Below are positions 1 to 16,462 of a DNA stretch of 64,000 nucleotides, in pieces. A program made the position numbers and the translations under genes. The notes under the pieces are model-generated. The model saw only the letters and a list, made by a program, of their open reading frames with translations, was not told the origin of the DNA and made no database searches. The DNA lies in the NCBI GenBank assembly GCA_018389105.1, contig JACATO010002730.1:843501-907500 (forward strand), in the 5' to 3' direction. Position 1 is the stretch's first letter. Each line of letters starts with the position of its first letter. The DNA comes from Nautilus pompilius (Eukaryota; Mollusca; Cephalopoda; Nautilida; Nautilidae).

Positions 1-384
1 GTACATCGTACGGTGAAAAGGACAGTAAGTTATCGGACTGGTTCGGTGTAACATCTGGTGTTGGATAAAGTTTCATCTTGCACTCATATTCTCACGTTAT
101 ATTTGATTATGTAACAATTCGTGTCTAGCAGTCAGTTTCTCATTGCACAAATCAGTGAAAAACTTGAAGATTAGATTTTGTAGATGAAATCTTTTTCATT
201 AATAAAAATAATGCAAAAAAGTAAAATATTATCCAAGGCAAAGCCAAAATAGATCGGTTATACATCAACATTTAAAAAAAAAACAAACTAGATCATTAAG
301 GCTGTTATTGACTTTGACAAATAAATACACATACAAGATAAACAATTATAAATTGTGTATTATATAATCTATTTATCCATTGAC

Positions 385-800
385 AAGCAAGCTGATGGAG
401 GCGGTCTGAAAGATATTAAAGATGAAATCAGAAGATCTGATGAAGCTTTTCAGATGCTTCAGTCAGTCTGGAATCGAACGTAATTGAAAAAATAAAACAA
501 AGTTGGAAAGTTTTAAATTTAGTGTTTTCATATGAATCATAAAACTGGCCGTCTAACAAAGCCATTCAAAATAAGCTCAATGTCTTCCAATATAGAAGCC
601 TAAAACAAATATTTGACAAATTATCGTTCCACAATGTGACAAATAAGAAAGTACTTCAAAGCTTCAAAGATCACAGATACCACCAACGCATATAACAGTA
701 TGGAAGAACAAAACATACGTTGGTCACATTTTGAAAATGCTTAAACAAGGATTCTTATGCAAGCAAGGAAATGAAAGCAAACAACGATGAACTGTATGCA
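385..800 (+). pseudogene. LINE reverse-transcriptase C-terminal remnant
   Basis: Translated in pieces over several frames, this stretch matches the tail of a non-LTR retrotransposon polyprotein, just after the reverse transcriptase core. Seen: a frame from about 391 reads ADGGGLKDIKDEIRRSDEAF and continues to SVW, like the DGG..DI..RI..A..AF..L..VW block of RTE/Jockey-type elements. From about 553 another frame reads NKAIQNKLNVFQYRSLKQIF followed by VTNKKVL. Near 710 a third frame reads YVGHILKMLKQG, resembling the WIGHxLRM block. Stops and shifts separate the blocks, so it is dead and truncated at both ends. No poly-A tail or target duplication was found. The exact LINE clade is not resolved. 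Confidence 0.6.
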
Positions 801-1716
801 ACATAATAACAATGGATATAGATAAAATTCAGTTGTATATATACGAGCAAAATTCAAAAAGCGGAGACATAATTGGAAGGTATCGCCTGATTAATGCCTT
901 GTGTACCTCAACGGAACCGGAAGAAACTTAAATTTTTCTTTAGAAAAAAACAAATCAGCGTAACGTTCCACAGTAAATTAGAAAAAATATATATATTAGT
1001 AAATTACAGATGCATGTGCCTGTGTGCTTTTGTTTTGTTGTTTAAAACATTTTTTTGTCTTTCTAGCGACCGCAATCAATCAAAAGGAAAATCCTCGGTG
1101 TATTTTCACGTTTATCTTTATCATCAGTAGTCAGACTAAGCGAAGGAACGTAACTCAGAATTATGCCAGGAAATGAACAGTTGAGCTGTTATTAACGCTA
1201 TGTAGGGCCTAATGTTTTGTTTTTTTTTAATTTTGTTTACTATGCTGTATTTTCCATCTTGAATTGACAAAAGAAAATGAAATTTGTCCTAGTGTAAACG
1301 CTTAATGAACTGGATTTTTCATTTTACTCAAGCAAAGCAAAGAAAACCCGAAGAAGTCAGCTTCCACTAGTAAAGTATAAAATAATAAAGTATAGGACAC
1401 TGAAAATCTTGCATCGTATATAGCGGCATGCTGATAGAGAAGCATACATATGCTACGCGTGGTTAGGGTCTGATGACAATCACATCAAAGCTGGTATTAA
1501 AACCGGTTAACGGCTTCAGTCACTTACCTTTTGACAATGATAAACCCAAAGTTTTCACAGATTAGCATTCTCTAGATTCATTAGTGACATCGTCACGGTG
1601 AGGATCGGAATGATTAGTTCGTTTAGAAGAATCTCGAACTACACAGCTGTAGGTAAAAATCAGATCTGGAGAAAGGTAACAAGACAAATCAACAAAATTT
1701 TAATATGCTTTGCATG
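801..1716. other. Non-coding AT-rich spacer
   Basis: I see no gene, terminal repeat or conserved motif here. Short open frames, including one of 78 codons at 894-1130, have no recognisable domain and the composition of random AT-rich DNA. Confidence 0.6.
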
Positions 1717-5639
<3,923 letters not shown>

Positions 5640-6950
5640 AGAAGGCAGTCAGAAAAAGGAAAAAAAGTAATTCTCAAACTAGATGCAGATCTGGAGGACT
5701 ATGTCGACTGCGACAACGAAAGTGAAACTGACCATGAAAACGAAGGTGAGCGTAAAAATAATTCAAAGCGGAAAGAGAAGAGGAGGAGGAGGAATAGAGA
5801 CAGTAGCGGAACTGATACTGCAAATGGTAGTTTAAAAAAGCGCTTTATGGGCAGAAAAAACGTTAAAAATGATAGAAACGTCGAGTAGAAAAGTTTGAAC
5901 GAGGAGAGAAACATTGCTACTCATATATTCGGAGTCGTAGGAGCTGCAGGAGATGCAAAGATTTCTGCTGATTGCTGTTCCTTCTTTCTCCGAGACATGA
6001 CTAGCACTTTTGTATGTGCCCTAACAGTCTAATTTGAAAAGAAGGAAAAAATAATGGAAAAATTAATAAAGCGAGATACGGATGAAAATGAAATGATGAC
6101 AGTTGTAGGTCTTCAGTATTTATTAGCTTTTTTCAGATCAGATCTCCATTTTAGATCTATGGAAACTGAAGTTCAAAAAAATTATAACTTTTAAGAAGGA
6201 ACTCTCTCCAGTGGTGTTATTGGAAACGTACCATACTATCTCTCATATCAAAATATAAAATAAATGTAACAATAAATAACTGGTTTATGAGATGTAGTAT
6301 CGCCATCAAGCTTGTCAAACAACACAGGCTGACACGCTTTGGTGCACTAAAAAGATCCAAATTGGAAATCCTAGAAAAATGTGTAAACTCCAAAGGAAGG
6401 AGCAAATACTTTAGCCTCTTTGGCTACCAAAAGATTGCTACTTTGATGTTTCACATTCCAAGGAAATGAGAGAATGCTTTTCTCCTCTACACTACGATTA
6501 CAGTAAAGCATAAAGCCACTTAAGAACGCCACCAAGGGCAGAGATTAAAACATTTTTTTTTAATTTTCACAGGATGGCGTATCGACATTATGGATGAATA
6601 TTTGGCAACCTAGAGTGCTTCTCGGAACTGATAACGCTGGATTTCAGATATCTGTTATGATGAAAATTATAAGAATAAATAGTAGGCTAGTTCAAACCCC
6701 GTCAGTCTAACCCACCATGATCAGAAAATCGCGTATGCCTTAAGAGGATGTAGCGAACGATTGAAAATAGATGGCAGAAAAATGTACTAAGACTGGACAA
6801 TGCTCTATCTGTCAAAGATATACAGCTGGTACACCGAATAGAGTTGCAGCCGTTGCTAGGCAAGTTTGTGCCTGTGTCTAAAGAATATCGTGCCTCTATG
6901 CAACGAATGCTCATGAAAGGTCCGAGTCAAACACAGACCAAGATTAATCA
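5640..6950 (+). pseudogene. Decayed piggyBac-type transposase
   Basis: Relic of a piggyBac-superfamily transposase, the DDD enzyme that excises and inserts its element at TTAA. Seen in order: an acidic and basic low-complexity head (about 5690-5880) like the usual N-terminus; a block at about 5905-6000 reading NIATHIFGVVGAAGD, matching the start of the transposase domain; VVGLQYLLAFFRSD at about 6105-6145; NNWFMRCSIAIKLVKQHRLT at about 6278-6335, equivalent to the DNWFTS strand with the catalytic Asp replaced by Asn; a GALKRSKLEI-like strand; and a C-terminal Cys-rich knuckle (EKCTKTGQCSICQRY, then VCACV) at about 6775-6880. The segment holding the first catalytic Asp is missing, and stops and shifts are scattered throughout. 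I found no convincing TTAA-bounded ends. Confidence 0.8.
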
Positions 6951-9788
6951 CATGTAAATTTCCTATAAATTTAAGGATTTTTACGCTTTTCTCAGGCTTT
7001 AATTAAAGTTTCAGATTTGTCTATAATAGTTGTGGTTTAATTATTGCTAATATTTTGCATAATATTCAAAGGTTAATTAAACACAATTGATCGTCTCACC
7101 AAAAATAGAAACGAATTTCACATATTATATATTTGAAAAGTTTCATTATAATTTTATAAAGAGAAAAGAGCAATTAAAAAAGTATGATTAAAAGGCAATT
7201 ATTTTGTTCCTAAAAGGCTTTTAAAAGAGCTTGTATTTACTCACCCAACCTGACCAGTGATGTTAAGATACCCTCCACACACCAAGATAAGGTTAATCTG
7301 ATTCAATTAATCATCTGTCTGAGTTGATTCTGTATCTTTTATCTGTAAGCTTTAACTTGAATTATTTATTTTTTATTATAACGGTAAAGGACTCGATGAC
7401 TGTTCTAATGAAGAATATTTTCATTGTGTCTCCTTCAGATATTAATTTAAATTTAACAGACATCTTTATTTATATAACATCATAATTTAAATAGAGTTAA
7501 TTTTTGTATAACATAGTGTATTTACAAACACTATTATCTAATATTGGTTTGTGATTATGTTTTTGCAGTTGCTACTAACATTATAAGTTAAAAATTAATG
7601 CAATATACAAATGATCTTTACTTCCTCATTTTAAAAAAATAACGATAGTAGTTCTACATAACGGACCAATATTTTCTCTTTTATTCTGCACTGGTCTAAC
7701 TAATTTCCAGATTTCTCCTAGTTAACAGCATTGATCCTGAATGGCATCTGAGTCCTGGAATTATACAATTTTCAAAGATTTATATTACGATACATGTTCA
7801 CTTTCTCAATAATTCAGTATTCTAACGCTTTACTGCTACTGAAGTCAGACCTTTTCCGTTGAATGAGTTGTATTACAAACGATTATCCACCCTTATGCCA
7901 TACTGGAATGTTTTCGATGTCTCTTATAAAGACAAAGGCTACTTAACCGCTTTCAGCATCTACATAGTGCTATCAGCTTCTTTCTTTAGAAAATGTCAAA
8001 CTGAAGAGTGTCTGAAGTAATTGCGGATCTACAGAATATAAAATAGGGTAAAATCTTGACTCTCGTTCGGCAACAAGCATGAATTGTTTTAAAGTGGTGG
8101 AATCCATAACATATCTCTTTAATTCAAATTTCTTTTGTAAAAAGCACACTTTAATATTATGAAAAACAGCAAAATGATTCATTAGACAAGCGAAGAAAAT
8201 TAGGAGATAACAAAAGGAATTAAAGATAATTAATCAAAAAAGCAAAATTAACAAAATCTTTTTTCTCGCTTTTATTATTTGGGAGTTTTTATATTATTTA
8301 ATTTTTCCATGGATGATCAGAGATTTGAAATGGAAACATAAATTTTGACAATTCTGGTTTCATATTGTGAATACAAAATCTTGCTGATGAACTATCTATT
8401 TTGCCTTTTAATGATTATTGGTATTTTTTACCTTGAATACTTAAATTTAAGTAATCATTTTAAGTATTACTTGCAGACTTCGCTAACGAAGTTTCTGATT
8501 ACTAATTATGCATCACGTTGGTTCGCTATTCCACCATTTAACGTTAATAATTGGCTTTGATACTTCACAGTAGTATGGTGAGGTTATACTAGGATAAAAT
8601 TATCAAATTATTATCTGTTGAGCTTAATTCCTCACTGCACTTAATAAAGTACTATATCAACTATTTATTAACACTAATTCATATTTGTTATAAGCAGCAT
8701 AAATTAAATAGTTTCTTGTTTTGTTTTTTCTTTCGTAAATGTCAAAGAAGGATATGGCAGTGCTTAGGACGCCTGAGATTAATGGGCTTTTCGTTTCTTC
8801 TATTCAGGTGTAATACGTCGGAGTAGTCTGATTTCAAAATTAGATAAAGATTTTAAAGATTTATTTTAAAATTTATAAAGAAGGATACAGATGTATTAAA
8901 AAAAATATTTTAAAATATCGAATAAATTAAAATTGACGTTTGGTCAACGAATAAAAAACCGTGTTTTAAATGGATCTCCAAAAATTTCGATTACTTATTC
9001 TTTAATGCATGAGTAGCAATATGGCATAAAATGTGAAAGGTATTAAATTCAGTGTAAATGCAATGATTTTGTAAAAACAAAGCAAAAACGTTTTGCATTA
9101 GTTGTACAGTAATTTGAGAATCAGTAGAGATAAGTTATTTTTATCAGATAGAAAATGTCGTGTATGTCTTTAATCACAAATGTTCCCAAGTTCATACAAA
9201 TGCAGTAATAACTTTGTTATTTGCCTTTGTAGAAATCTTTTAATGTTGCACGTATAAATTTAAAGAAAATATCAATAGCCAAAAATTCGTTGTGATTCTT
9301 ATTTCTCGATATAGCAATGGATGAACTCAGGTTACCGAGACCAAAGATGGCAGTGTTTCCTTAATTTTAACCGCTACAAGTTATATTAATAGAAAACTCC
9401 AGTTCTGCTGGCTCTTTAACAACCAGTAAAACAGGTTTTGTTCTATAGGGTTTTTCATCATCAGTACAACAAATGTTTTAAATATCTGCTTACAATAGTT
9501 AATCATAATTAAAAATTCTCTATTTAGATCTATGCCACATGAATTCACTGGTGAGCGTTTTTTTCCAATTTATCATATGCTACCAATGTAGACCTGAATC
9601 TGCTTTTACCATATTTATAATGGAGAATTTTCAAGCAATAGCAGAGTAAACACAAAAAAATGGTTCATCATTGGGTTAAACAACTGTTTTTAAGCACGGA
9701 CCCAGAATATCAATGATACAATTATTATTTAGCTGATAGAAGACAAATATTTAAGAACCGTTATTTCTTAGGATATTTAAACATGCAG
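6951..9788. other. Non-coding AT-rich spacer
   Basis: No gene or element recognised. Two open frames of about 70 codons (7973-8182 minus, 8345-8560 plus) have no domain and are probably chance. Confidence 0.55.
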
Positions 9789-9796
9789 CTAAAAGC
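9789..9796. repeat. hAT target-site duplication, left copy
   Basis: The 8-mer CTAAAAGC lies directly before the left terminus and is repeated exactly at 12603-12610 after the right terminus. Eight base pairs is the normal hAT duplication length. Confidence 0.9.
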
Positions 9797-9830
9797 CATT
9801 GGCGTACTCAGTGCCTGAAAAAAATTTTCT
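9797..9830 (+). repeat. hAT left terminal inverted repeat
   Basis: Begins CATTGGCG and runs into an A-rich stretch. It pairs imperfectly with the right end. The third base is T where the right end has G. Confidence 0.8.
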
Positions 9831-10088
9831 GACAATTTTTGACTGACTTTTTATGCGGTAAACATTTTTTTTTGGCAGGTTACATTGCCTTCTTTTACTC
9901 GGCAGTGTGAATAAGCCTTAAATCATACCTCACGGTGTATTGATTTTAAAGCAGTCACCATTGTCTGTATCGGTGGTGTCTTATGCTACCTACAGTCCTC
10001 TACACTGTTGTGCTATTCATGTTTATTTGACCTAGCTACGCCATTTTACCAATCAATTTGTTGTTTCAAGCAAATTTTGTTTTCAGCT

Positions 10089-12410
10089 ATGTCTAACAAA
10101 TGAGACAAACTATCAAGTTCTTCTCAATTGGGCATTGAGTCATATTTTGTAAAGAGACCGAAGGGTGATGCAGCTACGATCAAGGAAATCTGGTGAATCA
10201 GTAGAAGTACTACATGAACTTCCTGATGCCTCGGAACCACTTCTACCAACCGATCCTCTTCAACCTTTGCCAAATGATATAGGAGCATGTATCGGCTCAA
10301 CTGTCACTGAAGAGAAACGGTATAAGTTACTGAAAAATCCATGGATTCCTTCTGCAGACTAAAATTTCCAAGTGTTGTGCATTTGGACATAACAGATCCT
10401 TTCAATGCCAGTGGATAAACACCTGGGATTTTCTCGTGTATAACCCAGGACAGCATGGTGACTACTGCATATATTTTGCATTATTTGGTCCGGAGAATGT
10501 TAGAAACCAAAAGCTTAGAAAATTTCTAACGAAACCACTGTGTCGATATAAAGATGCCCGAAAAGACTATGAGAAGCATGCGGGACAGGACTATCACATT
10601 GCGAGTCGTAAACAAGCTGATGATTTCTTGGTGAGGTATACGGAGAAAGAGAAAGATATTATCAGGTTTGATTCGTCATGTCAGATTAAAGTTGAAGAAA
10701 ACAGGAGCAAGATTCAACCAGTAATAAAAACAGTCATATTTTGTGGACAACAGGAGGGGCACAGAGATCATGGACCACTCAAGATGGAGACGCCTCAGCA
10801 CAAGGACGGAATTTTCAGAGCATTAATAAGATCAGGATTGATGCTGATGACGCTGTACTTCAACGCCACCTTGACACTGCAAACGCAAATTCAACATATC
10901 TCAGTTGGCAGACACATAACTAAATCATCAATTGTGTGGTACTGTCATTGTGCAAACACTTGTCGAAGAAAGAAGAGCTGCAAAATTCTTTAATCTGCTT
11001 TTGGATGACACTCCATATATGGCAACAAAGGAGCAGTGTTCTATCTCTGTGAGATATATCAAGGAAAACAAAGTCTATGAGAGATTTTAATAATTTTGTG
11101 ATATTAGTGGAGAGTTGACTGCCACAGCTTTTAATATGTTGAGGCAAGTTGGTCTGGATATCGGTCTTATCCGTGGTCAGGGGTATGATGGTGCAAGTAC
11201 CATGAGTGGCCAATGGAAAGGTGTACAGGCAGAGGTGAAGAAGGTAACTCCTGCCGCACCTTATGTACATAGCAACAATCATGTTTTGAACCTTGCTACA
11301 CAAAGCAGCATGTCCAATCGCGTCAATTCGCAACTGTCATGGCCAAATGAAGGAGATAGCCACTTTTTTCATATCTCAGAAAAACAAACAACAGTGTGCA
11401 AGTGCATTTCCCTTCCAGGAAAGGAATCAAAAAGGTTTGCTTAACCCGTTGGGTCGAAGGTCATGCATCAATCGTATGTTTCAAAGAATTGCTGGAGCCT
11501 GTTTTTCGAGCTTTGGAGGATATTTCTCAGAAGGGTGGTGACTGTGGTGGAAATTCTACGTCATTGTTGCGAGAAATATGCAGCACAGAATTTATCATTG
11601 CCATCCATGTCATGAATGAAATGGCAATCTTGTTTTTGCCATTGTCTAAGACTCTGTAAACTCCAGATATTGATCTTTTAAAATGCATGTCAATGAGGAC
11701 AAGGTTTTGAATGTTTTAAGACACAAAAGAGAAAATGCAGAAGCAGAATTCCATTCTATTTTTACTGATTCAGTTATGACAACAGCTGATCAAAATGGAT
11801 GTCGATATCAAACTTTCAAGACGCACTGGGCGCCAAGTTCATCGAGAAAATCACGAAGCATCTAGTCCAGAGGAATTCTACAGAAGAACCATCTACCTTC
11901 CATACTTGGAGAACATGATTCACCAGATGGAGGTGCGATTTGATCCGATGGAATGAAACTGTTTAAAGATGCAACATTTGATCCCTGCTTTCCTTAGTGC
12001 GGGCAATTTCACTGCTCTCCAAGAGGTATTTGACCTTTACAGCTATGACATTGACATCCCTATGCCAGTCTTGAAAGGAGAGTACGAGCGATGGACATCA
12101 AAGTGGTCCAGTGTTTTGAAGACTGAACTGCCAGAAAATGTCATGGAGACACTGTGTGTCTGTGATTCCTTCTCTTTTTCGAACATCCACACTGCTGCGC
12201 TTATTTGCAATATTGCCAGTCACTACAGCAACAAGTGAACATTCGTTTTCAACACTTCAGCGGCTGCTCACTGATCTACAGAGCACTATGGAACAAGACC
12301 GTTTGATTGGATTGGCTCATTTTACGATCAACCGTGACATTACAATTGATTCAGAACTTGTTACCGTTGAGTTGTCTAAGAAAAAACGCAGACTGAATTT
12401 TGTTTTGTAA
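10089..12410 (+). pseudogene. hAT transposase pseudogene (TTF zinc finger, DUF4371-like)
   Basis: Broken transposase of the ZMYM1-like hAT group. A start is likely at 10089, directly after a splice-acceptor-like TTTTCAG; its fifth codon is already a stop. Seen in order: an N-terminal linker ending LLKNPWIPSAD (about 10165-10362); a TTF-type zinc-finger region with RSFQCQWINTWDFLVYN and GDYCIYFALFG (10400-10490); a DUF4371-like stretch ENRSKIQPVIKTVIFCGQQ (about 10692-10750); the strand with the first catalytic Asp, LLLDDTPYMATKEQCSISVRY (about 10995-11060); RGQGYDGASTMSGQWKGVQA (11175-11232); and a C-terminal dimerisation region LRLFAILPVTTATSEHSFST (12196-12255) ending at a TAA at 12408. At least five frame changes or stops separate these blocks. 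An AATAAA follows at 12437. Confidence 0.9.
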
Positions 12411-12436
12411 TTATTTGTATAGTGAATCAGTTGTAA

Positions 12437-12442
12437 AATAAA
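12437..12442 (+). terminator. Polyadenylation signal of the hAT gene
   Basis: AATAAA 27 bases after the transposase stop codon, in the right position and strand for 3' end formation. Confidence 0.55.
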
Positions 12443-12564
12443 CCTTTGCATACTCTAGTCTATTTTGCGTACTCTAGTTTATTTCTTTAAAATGTGGAAA
12501 TCTAGGTACGTACTTCTTTGGTCCTAGTCTGGATTTTGAATAAACATCTCTGTCGGTTGGTTTG

Positions 12565-12602
12565 GACCCCACCCCCGAAAATATATCCTGGCTGCGCCAC
12601 TG
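12565..12602 (-). repeat. hAT right terminal inverted repeat
   Basis: On the minus strand it begins CAGTGGCGCAGCCAGGATAT and continues into TTTTCGGGGGTGGGG, the more typical-looking end of the element. Confidence 0.85.
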
Positions 12603-12610
12603 CTAAAAGC
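12603..12610. repeat. hAT target-site duplication, right copy
   Basis: CTAAAAGC, identical to 9789-9796. Confidence 0.9.
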
Positions 12611-15600
12611 GCTGCCTGTTAGGAGTTAAACCTGACAAACTGATAAATCCAACTTAGCCTACTTTAATTTTTGTCTATTTTCTTTAAAATTTTTCCACAA
12701 TATCAAGGTACAATTAATTTTACGTGATGCATTTCTAGCAAAGAATTACAATTAGAACAAATATGTTTAGAAATTAATTGCATAATTTTCTTGCTGTAAT
12801 CATTACGATAAAGAAATTAAAACAATATTTAAGATATATCATTCCAATACTTATTTTCAGCAAACACTTCGTTGCGAAAAAAATAAAGTAGTCAAGTAAT
12901 GGTAGTCGGTTCGATGATTAAATGTAGAATTGTTAATGTCATAAATTCCTCTTGTGTCATTAAAATTATTATAGGAGTGTCTGTATAGCCCAACTGTTGA
13001 TTCTACAAGTATAGGATCACTTTCTGATTGTGCCAACACGCCCAAGTTGATTCAGCAGGCTTTATTGTTAATGTATGTTCACACAATATAGGTGGTATAC
13101 AAGGGATCTTACCGACAATCTCTTCGCACTGAAGGAAATATCACTTTCTTCGTCAATTCTTTCCGAATAAAATTACCGAAAACCAACACTGAAAAATGTT
13201 TGCATCATTTTAAACATTTAAAAGTTGTTTTATTTTCGCAATTTGTTTTTTGTCATTAGATAAAAGTCTACGTATTAACTTATGAAACTTTGTAAATGGA
13301 CGCTTTTTTAACTTGCATCAATACCATTCCATCAGCGAAAACAGTAAAAATAATAACATTAACCTAAATTAAAAAATAATATCAACAGGGAACAAAATTA
13401 ACAAAAACAACCAACACTGATAACTCGTTTTATGCTTCAAAACATCGGCAGGAAATTTGTAAAACACTGAAAAAGTCTGACAATTGTTTTTTTTCGTTTA
13501 GATCATCTTTGAAAAAAATAAAATATTTTCGATCAGTAGATTTTGTTGTTAATTTTTGTTTTTAACAGTATTGTTTTCCCTTTCGGAAATATGTGCACAT
13601 TATTTAACAAATCTTTATCATTATTATTATTACTATTCGTGTTATTTTATTATATTTATAATATAAAAATTCAAGTATAGAACTGGAAAAATACAGTTTT
13701 TATTAATATTCATAAAGCATTAATCTAAATTCTGCCCATTAAAAAAAATTAGTATACAACATGTCTCTTTCATAATGCCATTTGATTTTATTGGTGTTAA
13801 TAGACTTGGACATTTTACAGAAAAAAATATATATATAAATATAAAATACAAAATCTGCATTTAAATAATCACTTTTTAAAGCTGCATTCGATAAGAGTAT
13901 GATTAAATTTGCTATTTCAAATTTTACATAAAATGAAAATGATAACTTTATACCTGTTCATAACACTTTTATGGTAATCTTTGTAGATGCATTATGTAAC
14001 GTTCGAGATGTGTCGCATTTGGAATAAAAAATGCGAATTAACTTTTTATATATTAACATTTGGAGAAAGCCTAAGATATTACACAATATAATCTGACAGG
14101 AAAAGCCGCTTTCAAAATTAATGAAAAGGAAATAAAATGACTCTGACTGATTAACTCTGTCATTTTGAACAAAAATTCCATTGTGACAGGAAATTAGCAC
14201 TATCAGCGAACGTAGTCAGTTTTTAAAAATATTAATTATTTTATTGTAACATTTTGGACAGGAGTTACATATTATATTGAGTCATGTGTGAGACAAAAGC
14301 ATTGTTTCAGGCTAAAATAATGAAATGAAACAACACTACAACCAAGACCAAACGTTTTGCATTACCCTAATATGCTCTTATTTTGCCAAATGAAGCCAAA
14401 TTAAATCTGCTGAATTTTAATAATAATGTTACTTTAACGTATCGAAGAGTATATCGCTTTGTATTTTTCCACATAATTAATGAAAAGAGACGCTAATTTA
14501 AAAATATGCCAATTTTGAAGATAAAATATAAGTATATGATTTCCGAAAGATTCTATGAATCCTGACGACGTGTGACCTGAGAAAAACTATGTACTTGTAG
14601 ACATTTAGAAGTGGTCATGGGCATCATATAAACCTATATTGGAATGAATTGAAGGTAGATTTGCTAAATTTATAGGGTGGTAAAAAAGGTTTCGCCATGG
14701 CTGCAAATATATGGATCAATGTATATTTATATTTTATTATTTTTATAATAATATTCGTTAACGCACCTAATTTATATTGTTGCTTTCTAAGAATTGGTGG
14801 TATCATATATATCTAACTGGCACTTATGGGTATTTTTTGTGGTGAAGAAAAGCCAAATTACTTTACATAATAATATTGTTGAATATTACTTTTTATTGTG
14901 GAAAATGGTCAGAAAAACAATATTAGACTTCTTTTGCAAATCAACATGAGAATTTACTCTTATTATTTTTACAGAATAAGTATTTCGATTATTCTGAATG
15001 ATCGCAAGAGCTCAAAGAATTGGTTGGCCTATTAGGGCTCTAAATAGCCAAGAAACAACAAATTACAAGCGATTATGTCGACATATGCTAAAAGCCACAC
15101 ACCTGATCAATCAGGTAATGCCAAAAGGTCAGTGATAGTGTAAAAGCACTGATAATATCGTGTAACATTCATTAGTTGTAATAATACTTTAACTGAGAGT
15201 AATAGCACTGGATATGGTTAGAAAAAACAAATCGGTTCTTTCCACACTACTGATATATTTATTGCATAATAACGCATTAACTTTAAAAAGAAGAAATTCC
15301 TAAATGATTTATCATATACAAAAAAATGTCCAATGTATACTTCAAAAAAGGATAATAAGTTAAGTTGTAATGTAAACATATTAGGATGAAAAGGAGTAAC
15401 ATGGTGGAGAGATTACCAGTAAACAGTTCATTAGAGTCCATTTCATCAGTTAGAATAGGGTGAGATCTGCTGAAGTAAATTATATTGTAGCTGTACGAAA
15501 AATAATATATGGGCCACCTGGTAAAACATATATGAACAGCTGGCTGATCAATAAAAGTTGTTCAAATAAAGCAGTCTGAGACGTTGGAACAAAATTGTGA

Positions 15601-16213
15601 AATATTTGTATGGAAAACCGAATGGGAACTTGTTGAAAGTTTGTTTCAGAAATAAAATATATAGATGATTTCGCTATGTTTTAGTTGGAATTAACTTGGC
15701 CATACGCAAACACATGCTGTACCTTTTCTCATGCAATTGAAAAATTTTTTCAAGAAATTGTAAGTAAACAATTTTAAACAATGTTAAGCTACATAGAACA
15801 GTAACAGGGTTGAAACCTAGAGATTTTGAAAAATATCAACCGGCTCGAATTAATTGAATCTACACAATGCGCCACAATACATTTATACAAATTGAGTGGC
15901 CTATCATCTGAACATTTTCATTACACTAATTAAAGAATTGAACAAACTGTTAAAGCTGTTACCATTAAGTCCCAAGTTATTAAACATGTAAATGTGATAA
16001 TAAATCAAAGATTTATGTTAAAATTAAGAATCTACATTTCTTGTTTATGATTTCTATGCATAACATTTTTTATTCTTGATATAATCGCCTCCAAGCTTGA
16101 ATAAAATGTAAAAACGCATATTCATCAGAAAAAAAATGACTTTTAGAGTGGTTATTTATATTCACTTAGCCCTTCATTTATTGTTTTATTCTTTTAACAC
16201 AAAGTTTCGATGG
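12611..16213. other. Non-coding AT-rich spacer
   Basis: About 3.6 kb with no recognised gene or element. Open frames at 12857-13045, 13958-14200 and 14624-14806 (all minus) lack any motif. Confidence 0.55.
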
Positions 16214-16221
16214 CTGATTAA
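16214..16221. repeat. Target-site duplication, left copy (16.2 kb element)
   Basis: CTGATTAA directly before the left terminus, repeated exactly at 19711-19718. Confidence 0.93.
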
Positions 16222-16288
16222 TAGGGCAGGTCGATTTTCAACTTTTTTAAAAATCGGAATATGAGTAAGTATACAGTAGTTGCATCTA
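16222..16288 (+). repeat. Left terminal inverted repeat and subterminal motif
   Basis: Starts TAGGGCAGGTCGATTTTCAA. The subterminal copy of TGAGTAAG..CAGTAGTTGCAT lies at about 16261-16288. Its inverted partner is at the right end. Confidence 0.9.
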
Positions 16289-16377
16289 TTCAAGTAGTAC
16301 ACAATAAAAAAAAAATTAGGCTTTTAGGTTAATGTTCCGCTTGCGGATTTGCGATTAAAGTTTAATTGTGTTTCAAG

Positions 16378-16383
16378 TTTATT
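16378..16383 (-). terminator. Polyadenylation signal of the transposase gene
   Basis: AATAAA on the minus strand (TTTATT as given), about 80 bases beyond the stop codon and before the left terminus. Confidence 0.6.
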
Positions 16384-16462
16384 TCATATTCTATATTTTT
16401 TATCATAAGTTACATAACATTTGGAAAAGAGAACAATATATTTCCATAATGACCCAATAAAA

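Larger units (their letters stand above)
9797..12602 (+). mobile_element. hAT transposon, ZMYM/TTF type, inactive
   Basis: A 2806-bp element bounded by a perfect 8-bp direct repeat. The left end begins CATTGGCGTACTCAGTGCC. The right end, read inward on the other strand, begins CAGTGGCGCAGCCAGGATAT. The pattern of a CAGTGGCG start followed by a purine-rich stretch is typical of the large ZMYM/TTF branch of hAT elements in animals. The transposase relic inside reads left to right and ends about 190 bp before the right end. Both termini survive while the coding part is badly broken, so it could move only with enzyme supplied by another copy, and the left end has drifted from the right. Confidence 0.92.

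Noticed and set aside
10920-11333. 137-codon minus-strand open frame
   Set aside because: Lies opposite the hAT transposase relic; its sequence is explained by the plus-strand coding blocks.
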